Source of the DNA: Desulfofundulus salinus
GTDB lineage: Bacteria > Bacillota > Desulfotomaculia > Desulfotomaculales > Desulfovirgulaceae
DNA: 64,000 bases
Assembly (NCBI RefSeq): GCF_003627965.1
Contig: NZ_RBWE01000001.1
Location: 186,001-250,000, forward strand
Direction: 5' to 3'
Shown: piece after piece, positions 50,613 through 56,791 of the stretch
Layout of the letters: each line of letters opens with the position of its first letter
Position numbering within the stretch: the first letter of the stretch is position 1
Position numbers and translations under genes: made by a program
The notes under the pieces: model-generated
Told to the model about the DNA's origin: nothing
What the model saw: only the letters and a program-made list of their open reading frames with translations
Database searches by the model: none

Positions 50613-50792
50613 ATGTTTGAGTTACTGAAGCGCATGTGGCATGACCAGAAGGGGAACCACTTTCTCGAAGTCGCCCTGTATATAATCCTGTTCACCCTGG
50701 CCGTGGCACCTTTTGTTTCGGGCCTGGCGGGTGAAATCGGGGTGAAAATGCAGGAAATGAGGAATAAGATCGGGCAGGTGGGCGGCCCGTGA
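50613..50792 (+). CDS. Pilin-like small protein
   Basis: A 59-residue protein with the prepilin form MWHDQKGNHFLEVALYIILF: Gly before the cut and Glu at +5, followed by a hydrophobic helix and a short charged tail. It is too short for usual gene calling but fits the series of pseudopilins around it. ATG 50613 follows the stem-loop. Its TGA overlaps the GTG of the next gene. Probably a minor pilin. Confidence 0.68.
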   Translation: MFELLKRMWHDQKGNHFLEVALYIILFTLAVAPFVSGLAGEIGVKMQEMRNKIGQVGGP

Positions 50793-51271
50793 GTTTCCGG
50801 AAAGATTCCCGGGGTTCCGCCAGCGTCGAAGCCCTGTTCGTCATCGCCATCCTGCTGATGCTGTTCTTTTTTGTCGTAGAAATGGGATTTTTAATGTACG
50901 ACTGGGCGGTGATAAACCATGCCGCCAGCGCGGCGGCGGTGGAGGCGGCCATGAACGGCCGCTTCTCCGCCGACATCCGCCAGGCCATGGCGGAACACAT
51001 AAAGAAAATGACCACAGAAGGCAATACGATGGGCACCGACGCCTCCGGTACCTCGCTTCCGGGGAGTGTCAACCCGGGAACCATATACGTCTACGGCACG
51101 GATGCGAACATGAACGTCCAGCGGGGTGGGACGATTACCGTGGGAGTGGCATATCCCTTCCGGTTCAAAACGTTCCTTTTTGACGCCCTGGGCCGGTGGC
51201 TCACCGGGGAAGATCAGGTTGTCCTGAAAGTTAAAATGACGGCGGTCAGCGAGGTGTATTTTGAGCAATGA
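50789..51271 (+). CDS. TadE-like pseudopilin 3
   Basis: This 160-residue TadE-type protein has a prepilin site in KDSRGSASVEALFVIAILLM (Glu at +5), a helix, and an outer domain with FSADIRQAMAEHIKKMTTEG and VYFEQ at its end. GTG 50789 overlaps the previous stop, and its own stop overlaps the next ATG, showing tight coupling. It is likely a minor tip subunit of the second fibre. Confidence 0.78.
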   Translation: MSFRKDSRGSASVEALFVIAILLMLFFFVVEMGFLMYDWAVINHAASAAAVEAAMNGRFSADIRQAMAEHIKKMTTEGNTMGTDASGTSLPGSVNPGTIYVYGTDANMNVQRGGTITVGVAYPFRFKTFLFDALGRWLTGEDQVVLKVKMTAVSEVYFEQ

Positions 51272-51810
51272 TCTTATCGAGAGTTGGGCGGGACCAGAAA
51301 GGCTTCGCTTCCGTCACCTTTCTGGTCCTGCTGCTGGCCATTATGGCGATAGGTTCCCTTCTGGCGGACGTGGCCCGGCTGTACGCGATAAAAATAGCCT
51401 CCAGACACTATCTCAACCTCTCACTGCGAGCGGCAGCAGCCCAGCTGAACCAGGACGAGTTGAGGAACAACCGGATAGTCATAGACGAATCTGCGGCCCA
51501 GGACAAATTTTATGAGATATTGCGGGCAAACTTTAAACTTGACGGAAGCAACCATCCTTTACCAGGCTCTCTGGTAGACGGTCCTGTTGAGGTTTGTTAT
51601 TTCAGGGTGGTCAACAGCAATATGCTTCCCTTCCTCTACACCTTTGGCAGCTACTCCGAAACCATCACGCGCCCGGCAGTGACCGGGATAATCAAGTTTC
51701 CGGTGAGGGTCAGTTTTTGGGGGAGGATTGTTAGCTCAGGAGTACCGGAAAGTACGGACATGTATGTGCATTCGACCGTTGCGCCGGAACTGATTTCAAA
51801 ACTTTTATAA
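51268..51810 (+). CDS. TadG-like pseudopilin
   Basis: The 180-residue protein has an N-terminal prepilin-like segment (GRDQKGFASVTFLVLLLAIM; Thr instead of Glu at +5) and a helix, then a mixed outer domain (YLNLSLRAAAAQLNQDELRN) with a C-terminal VHSTVAPELISKLL. ATG 51268 overlaps the preceding stop as ATGA. It closes Tad locus 2. Without Glu at +5 it may be cut poorly or stay as an anchored accessory protein. Confidence 0.7.
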   Translation: MILSRVGRDQKGFASVTFLVLLLAIMAIGSLLADVARLYAIKIASRHYLNLSLRAAAAQLNQDELRNNRIVIDESAAQDKFYEILRANFKLDGSNHPLPGSLVDGPVEVCYFRVVNSNMLPFLYTFGSYSETITRPAVTGIIKFPVRVSFWGRIVSSGVPESTDMYVHSTVAPELISKLL

Positions 51811-51885
51811 AGAAAAAGCTGTTGTTTCCATCCAAGGAAGTATATTTTCCGATTTGTTCGTTGTGCTTCAAGGCAGGGATACAAG

Positions 51886-52161
51886 ATGGAATCGGACGGC
51901 GCTGTTCTGCAAAAACTCGCTTCCTTGGCGTTCTCTGAAAACCCGAAGATGCGCTGGCAAGCGGTGCGCCACCCGGGGTGCCCGGGGGACCTGGCGCTTT
52001 TTTTGGTGGACGACCCAGACCCCCAGGTACGGCTGGGGGCGCTGTGCAGGTTGGTGCTGTCAGGTACGGTATCTTACGGGGAAGCCAGGATGGAAGCAAA
52101 GAAAAATTCGGAACTGGTGAGGCAGTTTGATGCGGTACTGGGCATGTTTGGGAGACGATAG
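51886..52161 (+). CDS. Small LRV/HEAT-like repeat protein
   Basis: This 91-residue protein contains a repeat-like block (MRWQAVRHPGCPGDLALFLV and DDPDPQVRLGALCRLV) that resembles leucine-rich-variant repeats (AxHPxCPxxLLxxLxxDPDPxVR). It may bind a partner protein. Two Cys are present, one in the HPGC position that often holds an iron-sulfur or metal site in LRV proteins. The start is ATG 51886. Single repeat only, so function is unclear. Confidence 0.6.
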   Translation: MESDGAVLQKLASLAFSENPKMRWQAVRHPGCPGDLALFLVDDPDPQVRLGALCRLVLSGTVSYGEARMEAKKNSELVRQFDAVLGMFGRR

Positions 52162-52193
52162 GTGTTAGGGTGGTTGTGCAGACTTTCCTCTGC

Positions 52194-52232
52194 AAACAGT
52201 TGTTTGCTATAATGGAAGGCGAACAACTGTTT
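52194..52232 (+). promoter_or_regulatory. Promoter with flanking inverted operator half-sites
   Basis: A TATAAT box (52208-52213) lies between AAACAGTTGTT (52194-52204) and its inverse AACAACTGTTT (52222-52232). A dimer on these sites would cover the promoter of the gene at 52247. The -35 is not clear. Confidence 0.58.
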
Positions 52233-52246
52233 CAGGAGGGTGTTGC

Positions 52247-52537
52247 ATGAGCAACAAGCTATGGGAAAGCCACCGAATAATATATCCCGAATTGCGGGAA
52301 AAAGCTGTAAGCACATGCAGTGAATGCCGATTTTTTGTACGGATTCAAGGTCGGGAAGAAGCACGCTGGGGCTGCGTGGCTGGATTGCCCGAATACCGTA
52401 CCTTGCGTAAAAGGGTGCCGGCTGTGCTGCATGCGGTGGACATTTTGAAGGCAGCGGGGAAGGAGGGGCTATATAAGGCACTCGAATGCGACAACCCTGA
52501 AAGGCAGGCTTGTGGTCTGTTCCTTTGTAGAAAATAA
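52247..52537 (+). CDS. Small cysteine-rich protein, unknown function
   Basis: This 96-residue protein has Cys pairs CSECRFF at residues 24-27 and later singles (WGCVAG, LECDNPE, QACGLFLCRK), which together could form a zinc ribbon-like or iron-sulfur site. CAGGAGGG lies 9 bases before ATG 52247, and the promoter carries a palindromic operator. A redox or regulatory role is possible. No family recognised. A terminator follows. Confidence 0.6.
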   Translation: MSNKLWESHRIIYPELREKAVSTCSECRFFVRIQGREEARWGCVAGLPEYRTLRKRVPAVLHAVDILKAAGKEGLYKALECDNPERQACGLFLCRK

Positions 52538-52549
52538 TCAAATCGCATT

Positions 52550-52590
52550 GCCGGGTGCCCTTTTTCAGGGGTGCCCGGCTTTATCTTTTT
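52550..52590 (+). terminator. Intrinsic terminator
   Basis: GCCGGGTGCCC pairs with GGGTGCCCGGC with wobble pairs in the middle, followed by TTTATCTTTTT. Confidence 0.8.
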
Positions 52591-52626
52591 GTAACAAATT
52601 ACTTGTCAAGAAAGGTGGTCTTACAC

Positions 52627-53256
52627 GTGAAGAACGCACTCATTCTCCACCGCCCGGGCCTGCCCGGGTGGCTGGCCAAAATGTTGAAGCACCAAGGTCC
52701 GAACAGGCTGGCCGTGCAGATGCTGGCCTGGCACGAGATGCTGTACTATCACGCCATTGCCACGGCGGTCTACGCTGAATCCGTAGGTCGGGCGCTGGGT
52801 TTTGTGGGGGAGGAGCTGGAATACCTCATCCAGGGTGCATTCTTCCATGACTGCGGAAAAATATGCTGGCCGTCCGCGCTCTTGGATAAGAGGGAGTTGG
52901 GCGAAGAGGACCGCAGGCTGGTGCACGTGCACCCCATAGCGGGGGTGTACTACATTCGGGAACACTGGCCCGACGCGCCGGAGTTGGTGTGCCGCATAGT
53001 GAAGGAACACCACGAGAGGCCGGACGGGTCGGGCTACCCGAACGGCCTGAAGGACGGGGATATACACCCGCTGTCCGTCATCGTCGCGGCGGTGGAAGTC
53101 TTCATGGCGCTAATAGAACATAGGCCCTATAGAGACAAAAGTTTTACCCGGGCCGAGGCACTGGCGGAGCTGGAAAGGCAGGGCTTCCCGGGGGAAGTGG
53201 TCCGGGTGCTGGCGGATATAAGGGAAGTGGTGGTGGGGAAGGTGGTTGGAGTATGA
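52627..53256 (+). CDS. HD-GYP domain phosphodiesterase
   Basis: The product (209 aa from GTG 52627) is a stand-alone HD-GYP protein: GAFFHDCGKICWP (HD motif), a second His in HPIAGVYYIREH, then KEHHERPDGSGYPNGLKDGD (the HHE and GYP motifs). It probably hydrolyses cyclic di-GMP, which often controls pili and adhesion, both encoded nearby. No receiver or sensor domain is attached, so activity may be set by a partner. The start GTG 52627 follows AAGAAAGG. It overlaps the next gene by four bases. Confidence 0.88.
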   Translation: MKNALILHRPGLPGWLAKMLKHQGPNRLAVQMLAWHEMLYYHAIATAVYAESVGRALGFVGEELEYLIQGAFFHDCGKICWPSALLDKRELGEEDRRLVHVHPIAGVYYIREHWPDAPELVCRIVKEHHERPDGSGYPNGLKDGDIHPLSVIVAAVEVFMALIEHRPYRDKSFTRAEALAELERQGFPGEVVRVLADIREVVVGKVVGV

Positions 53257-53504
53257 AACGTCACGACAGGGCTCACATTATTTTTCACCGCCGCAGGTGC
53301 ATAGCACGGCGGTTACGGCTGGTGCGGCGAATCTTTGGCATGTCCCCGCGTGAGTTTGCAGAATGGGCCGGGAAGTACGCAGGGCGGCTGAGCAAGTGGA
53401 ACCTGGTGTGCTCGTGCCTGTTATGCCGGGATCCGAAGTACCGACAGGGTCGTACAAGGGAAAAGCGACGGTGGCAGAGAGAGGCAGGAGCGGACGCATT
53501 TTGA
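53253..53504 (+). CDS. Small basic protein with CxCxxC motif
   Basis: This 83-residue protein is very basic, with many Arg/His in its first part (RRCIARRLRLVRRIFGM) and a conserved-looking WNLVCSCLLCRDPKYR segment. That motif is familiar from short uncharacterised proteins of Firmicutes (xKWxLxCSCxxCxxPK), probably a zinc or nucleic-acid-binding site. ATG 53253 overlaps the HD-GYP stop as ATGA, indicating co-translation. Function unknown. Confidence 0.65.
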   Translation: MKRHDRAHIIFHRRRCIARRLRLVRRIFGMSPREFAEWAGKYAGRLSKWNLVCSCLLCRDPKYRQGRTREKRRWQREAGADAF

Positions 53505-53599
53505 TTTAAATAATTTTTTCAGGTAGCTACCTTGCATTTTTCAGCAAATTTTGTAATCGGGCTGTAGTTGGTTCCCTAACCCCGGCTCTATGGCAATTA
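53505..53599. other. Gene-free stretch after the CxCxxC gene
   Basis: This gap between the small basic gene and the candidate RNA has no gene. It is AT-rich near both ends and holds the 3' tail of the candidate RNA and its U-run. Confidence 0.4.
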
Positions 53600-53695
53600 T
53601 AAAAATAAAAAACAGACTCCGGGAAGAAGGAACCCACGCCAAAAGCGCTGCCGCCACTGAGGCGACCTTCCATTAACCCCGCGCTAGTCTGTTTA
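53600..53695 (-). ncRNA. Candidate stand-alone structured small RNA
   Basis: On the minus strand, AAACAGACT at the 5' end pairs with AGTCTGTTT at the 3' end (53686-53694 and 53610-53618), followed by a U-rich tail. Inside are AGCGC/GCGCU and CGCC/GGCG stems, and GGAAGG could pair with CCUUCUUCC near the 3' end as a pseudoknot. A promoter with consensus -10 and good -35 starts it a few bases upstream. The fold has its own promoter and terminator, so it seems an independent RNA of about 90 nt. No known family was recognised. Confidence 0.55.
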
Positions 53696-53701
53696 CTAAA
53701 T

Positions 53702-53729
53702 ATTATATCATAATACGCCGCATTGTAAA
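53702..53729 (-). promoter_or_regulatory. Strong sigma-A promoter for the candidate RNA
   Basis: Reading leftward, TTTACA (53729-53724) and TATAAT (53707-53702) are 16 bp apart, with an extended TGA before the -10. Transcription would start near 53695. Confidence 0.65.
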
Positions 53730-53769
53730 CGCCTAATATTGTCGAAATTTATCGATTATACAAGTTCTT

Positions 53770-54522
53770 TTAGCCAAGGATTCTTTCTTGGAGAATCCGA
53801 CTGTCTCCTGAATATGGAAATAATTTTAATCCATAGCTGAACAAGTTTCCTTTTCTAATATATAGAAATTCTTTCAGCTCCATTATATAGGATGTCTCGA
53901 TGTTTCCATAATCATCAGGTTCCAGAGCAGCGTATACGGAACTTACCAAACTGTCAGCAACCTGAAGGTTTTTACTTTGACTTTTGTTTAGAACCCGCCA
54001 AGACAGTATCATGTCCTTCCTTATTTGACACTTAGGATCTTTCAATACCTGTTGAATATAATTATCTAACTGGTCAAAAGATGTATTACTTCGGTTCTCA
54101 AACGTAAGACGAACTTTTCTTTTATATTCATCTGCCAACCAGGTTACCCTTTCAAGTAAATACCGAGTAATGTAGTTATATAGAAACTGTTTCTCGTTTT
54201 TTAAAACTCCATCCTTAATCAAATCCGGTTTATAAACACCAGTTATAATCAGTCTAAAATGCCCCTTTTCCTTTATTTCTTGAATCGCAACCTTCTTCTT
54301 TTTATGGTTCAATTTGCAAAAGTGTAATGGCTTTAATTTATTTCTATATTTGATCCTGTCCTTAATTTTATTTATAACAGAGGCCATTTCGCGATCAAAT
54401 TCTGCCGGTACTACAAGAGCTCCGATTACAAACCAACGGCTGCTCAGCCACTTATTAGCAACAACTTTAAAACCTTCGTCGCCGGCCTCGTCAATATAAA
54501 CATTAAATACTTTTTCCGCCAT
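53770..54522 (-). CDS. DUF3800 protein (RNase H-like)
   Basis: The 250-residue product opens with VFNVYIDEAGDEGF, the DUF3800 signature whose Asp/Glu/Asp residues match an RNase H-like metal site. It continues with SRWFVIGALVVPAEFDREMA and a C-terminal acidic pair in KNLQVADSLVSSVYAALEPD. DUF3800 proteins are common on mobile elements and in defence islands; a nuclease role is suspected, not shown. ATG 54522 follows GGGAGGTGG. It is AT-rich and on the opposite strand from its neighbours, which suggests separate transfer. The RNA at 53600-53695 lies directly downstream. Confidence 0.82.
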   Translation of the reverse strand: MAEKVFNVYIDEAGDEGFKVVANKWLSSRWFVIGALVVPAEFDREMASVINKIKDRIKYRNKLKPLHFCKLNHKKKKVAIQEIKEKGHFRLIITGVYKPDLIKDGVLKNEKQFLYNYITRYLLERVTWLADEYKRKVRLTFENRSNTSFDQLDNYIQQVLKDPKCQIRKDMILSWRVLNKSQSKNLQVADSLVSSVYAALEPDDYGNIETSYIMELKEFLYIRKGNLFSYGLKLFPYSGDSRILQERILG

Positions 54523-54671
54523 AATCCACCTCCCATTTTTAAAGTTTAGCATCAAGATCGTTTAATGGCTACAATCTTTTTTCGACAAAATTCTTAAGTA
54601 TAAAATGAAATCATAATCGTTTCAGCTTTACTAATAAAACGACGTGCTCTAACTTATCCTAGGAAAACTAC
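54523..54671. other. Gap upstream of the DUF3800 gene
   Basis: No gene is seen. The region should hold the leftward promoter of the DUF3800 gene. It is AT-rich. Confidence 0.4.
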
Positions 54672-54695
54672 AGCGCGTTTGACGCACTTTTTTTT
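54672..54695 (+). terminator. Terminator hairpin next to the group II intron fragment
   Basis: GCGCGTTTGACGCAC followed by eight T residues is nearly identical over 27 bases (one mismatch, 54672-54698 versus 62419-62445) to the terminator after the LAGLIDADG-like gene. No gene ends here. The intron begins right after its T-run. Confidence 0.65.
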
Positions 54696-54697
54696 GT

Positions 54698-54895
54698 GTG
54701 TGCCCGGCATGGGCGTTAACTTGGTGGTGAAAGTCCACTGCAGGCGAGGCAGCACCAGTCTGCTAGCCAAAGGCAAGGGTGCCCATCGCGAGATGGGATC
54801 CGGAGGAAGCCGGCGGCAAAACCACGGCCCGATGAACAAGAACCCCATACGAGGCTAAGCCGCCCGGATGACGCCTGAGTGCTGGGCTTATCCGG
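54698..54895 (+). ncRNA. 5' fragment of a group II intron
   Basis: The sequence from GTGTGCCCGGCATGGGCG through GGTGGTGAAAGTCCACTGC, GAGGCAGCACCAG and GGAAGCCGGCGGCAAAACC follows bacterial group II intron domain I. No intron-encoded reverse transcriptase and no domain V were found up to 55080, so it is a truncated fragment. It starts after a terminator T-run, which is the preferred site of bacterial class C introns. Confidence 0.65.
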
Positions 54896-54996
54896 CAGGC
54901 ATCCCAGGCTAACGCGTTAACCTTCACCCAGCGCCCGCCCCATCTATTCCGCCGTTCCTTGGCTGCCTGACTTGACGCACACAGGGAAAAGTTTGG

Positions 54997-55026
54997 CCCT
55001 GCCGACACCGTTCGACAGGGTTTTTC
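54997..55026 (+). terminator. Terminator-like hairpin
   Basis: CCCTG pairs with CAGGG over a 14-base loop, followed by TTTTTCTT. Weak stem. Confidence 0.45.
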
Positions 55027-55084
55027 TTGACGCATTTTTCTGGAAGTGGTTCAATTGAACCTGGTGTAAATTGGTGAAAGGGTG

Positions 55085-55294
55085 ATGTATCTGTTGAATC
55101 ATGGCAGGGTGATCCTGCGGCTGGAAAAAGCAAGGAGGGAGCTACTGGCTACCGACCCGGGCGACAAAGAGAAACTTCTGGCGGTCAGCCGGAAGGTGGA
55201 TAAACTGATCGTGGAGTATCACCGAACAAAGCACGATCTCAGGACCGGACGGCTGCGACTGGAGGATAACTGTACCTGCATTTCTCTTGTTTGA
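55085..55294 (+). CDS. Spo0E-type aspartyl-phosphate phosphatase
   Basis: This 69-residue helical protein carries the Spo0E signature around AVSRKVDKLIVEYHRTKH (S/xxxDxLIxxY). Such proteins dephosphorylate Spo0A~P and delay sporulation. The plan is two helices joined by a short loop. ATG 55085 follows GGTGAAAGG; GTG 55082 is next to it. Presence on the island suggests that it can modulate host sporulation. The C-terminal CTCISLV is unusual for the family. Confidence 0.75.
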   Translation: MYLLNHGRVILRLEKARRELLATDPGDKEKLLAVSRKVDKLIVEYHRTKHDLRTGRLRLEDNCTCISLV

Positions 55295-55362
55295 GGCAGG
55301 ATTTTGGTCCCCTGGAAAAGAAAAAGTATCCAGGAAAAGATTGCTCAAAGGAGACAGGGAGA

Positions 55363-55563
55363 ATGTTGATCATTGACCGGTTTGAAGAAGACTGGGCCGT
55401 TATCGAATTCGGCCAGAAGACCTTCAATATTCCAAAAGTCCTGATTCCACCCGAAGCCCGGGAAGGAGACGTTATCAATATACATATAACCCTGGACAGA
55501 AAAGCCACTGATACCAGGGCCGGAGCCATCAAGCGGCTGGTAGACGAACTTTTTGAGGATTAG
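55363..55563 (+). CDS. DUF3006 protein
   Basis: The 66-residue product reads MLIIDRFEEDWAVIEFGQKT and RFEEDW/IPKVLIPPEAREGDV, the pattern of DUF3006 proteins. These small proteins are often next to secreted MBL-fold genes, as here, 11 bp from the next. ATG 55363 is chosen: GGGAGA precedes it, and the longer frame from 55291 has no site and no matching family part. The role is unknown, perhaps in binding or regulating the neighbouring enzyme. Confidence 0.75.
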   Translation: MLIIDRFEEDWAVIEFGQKTFNIPKVLIPPEAREGDVINIHITLDRKATDTRAGAIKRLVDELFED

Positions 55564-55574
55564 GTGGTGCCGGG

Positions 55575-56762
55575 ATGAAGCGAAGTGTCATTCTCGCCCT
55601 GATTCTGGCATTCCTACTGGCTGTCCTCGCAGGCTGCGGCAGCTCCGGTACAAGCACATCAGATCAACCTGCTGCAAACGCAGGAATGGTAGCCTCAACT
55701 GCCCCGTCGGTACCTCCAACTGACAACCGGGAAAGCAGGCCGCCGGCTGCCAGTCCTCAATCTTCCGGGGACAGGGTGCTGAAAGTCCACTTTCTCGACG
55801 TGGGCCAGGCCGACTCCATTTTGGTCCAGTTCCCAAATGGACAGAGCATGCTGGTGGACGCCGGGAACAACGACGACGGTCCGGTTGTGGTCAGCTATCT
55901 GAAAAGCAAAGGTATTTCCCGGATCGACTATCTGGTGGCAACCCACCCCCACGAAGACCACATCGGCGGCATGGACAACGTAATCCGGTCATTCAACATC
56001 GGCCAGGTATACATGCCCCGGGCGACCACCACCACGAAGACATTCGAGGACGTCCTGCTGGCGCTGAAAGAGAAAGGCTTAAAAATCTCCACCGCCAAAG
56101 CTGGCGTCACGATGCTCGACCAGGGCAGCCTGAAAGTTAACTTTGTTGCCCCGTGCGGCTCTAATTACGAGGACCTGAACAACTGGTCCGCCGTGACAAG
56201 GATACAGTACAGCAGTACGGCGTTTCTTCTGGCCGGGGACGCTGAAGCTCAGTCGGAAGAAGAGATGCTTGCTTCCGGTGCGAACCTGAAGGCGGACGTG
56301 CTAAAGGTAGGGCACCACGGCAGCCACAGCTCAACCATGTGGGCCTTTCTAAAAGCGGTGGCCCCGAAATATGCGGTCATTTTTGTTGGTGCGGGGAACG
56401 ACTACGGCCATCCGCATAAAGAAACGCTTGCTAAACTGACGAATGCCGGAGTCCAGGTCTACCGGACCGACCGGGACGGCACCGTGGTTTTTACTTCCGA
56501 CGGGAAGAACATCACCGTGGAGAAGTTGGGCAGTACCATCAGGCCGAGGGCGCCTGATGCCGGCGGCGTGGTTGCACCGGTGGCTCCGGTGACGCCAAAA
56601 GCGAATGGAAGTAGGTACATAGGTAACAAGAACAGCAAGAAATTCCACCGCCCGGACTGCCGGTGGGCGGCTGAAATAGCCCCACATAACCGGGTAGAGT
56701 TCAAATCGCGTGAAGAGGCGGTAGCGGCAGGGTATGTGCCGTGTAAGGTATGCAGGCCGTAG
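55575..56762 (+). CDS. MBL-fold (ComEC/Rec2-type) lipoprotein with C-terminal Zn-like domain
   Basis: This 395-residue lipoprotein has a lipobox (LAVLAGCGSS, cysteine 21) after a signal helix. A Ser/Pro-rich linker precedes a metallo-beta-lactamase domain with VHFLDVGQADSILVQFPNGQ, ATHPHEDHIGGMDNV and KVGHHGSHSS, like the hydrolase half of ComEC. The last 50 residues (SRYIGNKNSKKFHRPDCRW and VPCKVCRP) are an Ada-type Cys site, typical of exported nucleases with this tail. A nuclease acting on DNA outside the cell is the best guess; it may assist uptake or degrade competing DNA. It follows the DUF3006 gene. Confidence 0.85.
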   Translation: MKRSVILALILAFLLAVLAGCGSSGTSTSDQPAANAGMVASTAPSVPPTDNRESRPPAASPQSSGDRVLKVHFLDVGQADSILVQFPNGQSMLVDAGNNDDGPVVVSYLKSKGISRIDYLVATHPHEDHIGGMDNVIRSFNIGQVYMPRATTTTKTFEDVLLALKEKGLKISTAKAGVTMLDQGSLKVNFVAPCGSNYEDLNNWSAVTRIQYSSTAFLLAGDAEAQSEEEMLASGANLKADVLKVGHHGSHSSTMWAFLKAVAPKYAVIFVGAGNDYGHPHKETLAKLTNAGVQVYRTDRDGTVVFTSDGKNITVEKLGSTIRPRAPDAGGVVAPVAPVTPKANGSRYIGNKNSKKFHRPDCRWAAEIAPHNRVEFKSREEAVAAGYVPCKVCRP

Positions 56763-56791
56763 AAACCTGCACGTAAAAGGGAGTGCTTAAT

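Noticed and set aside
54763-55035. 90-residue minus-strand frame
   Set aside because: It lies over the group II intron fragment; such frames are common false calls on intron RNA.
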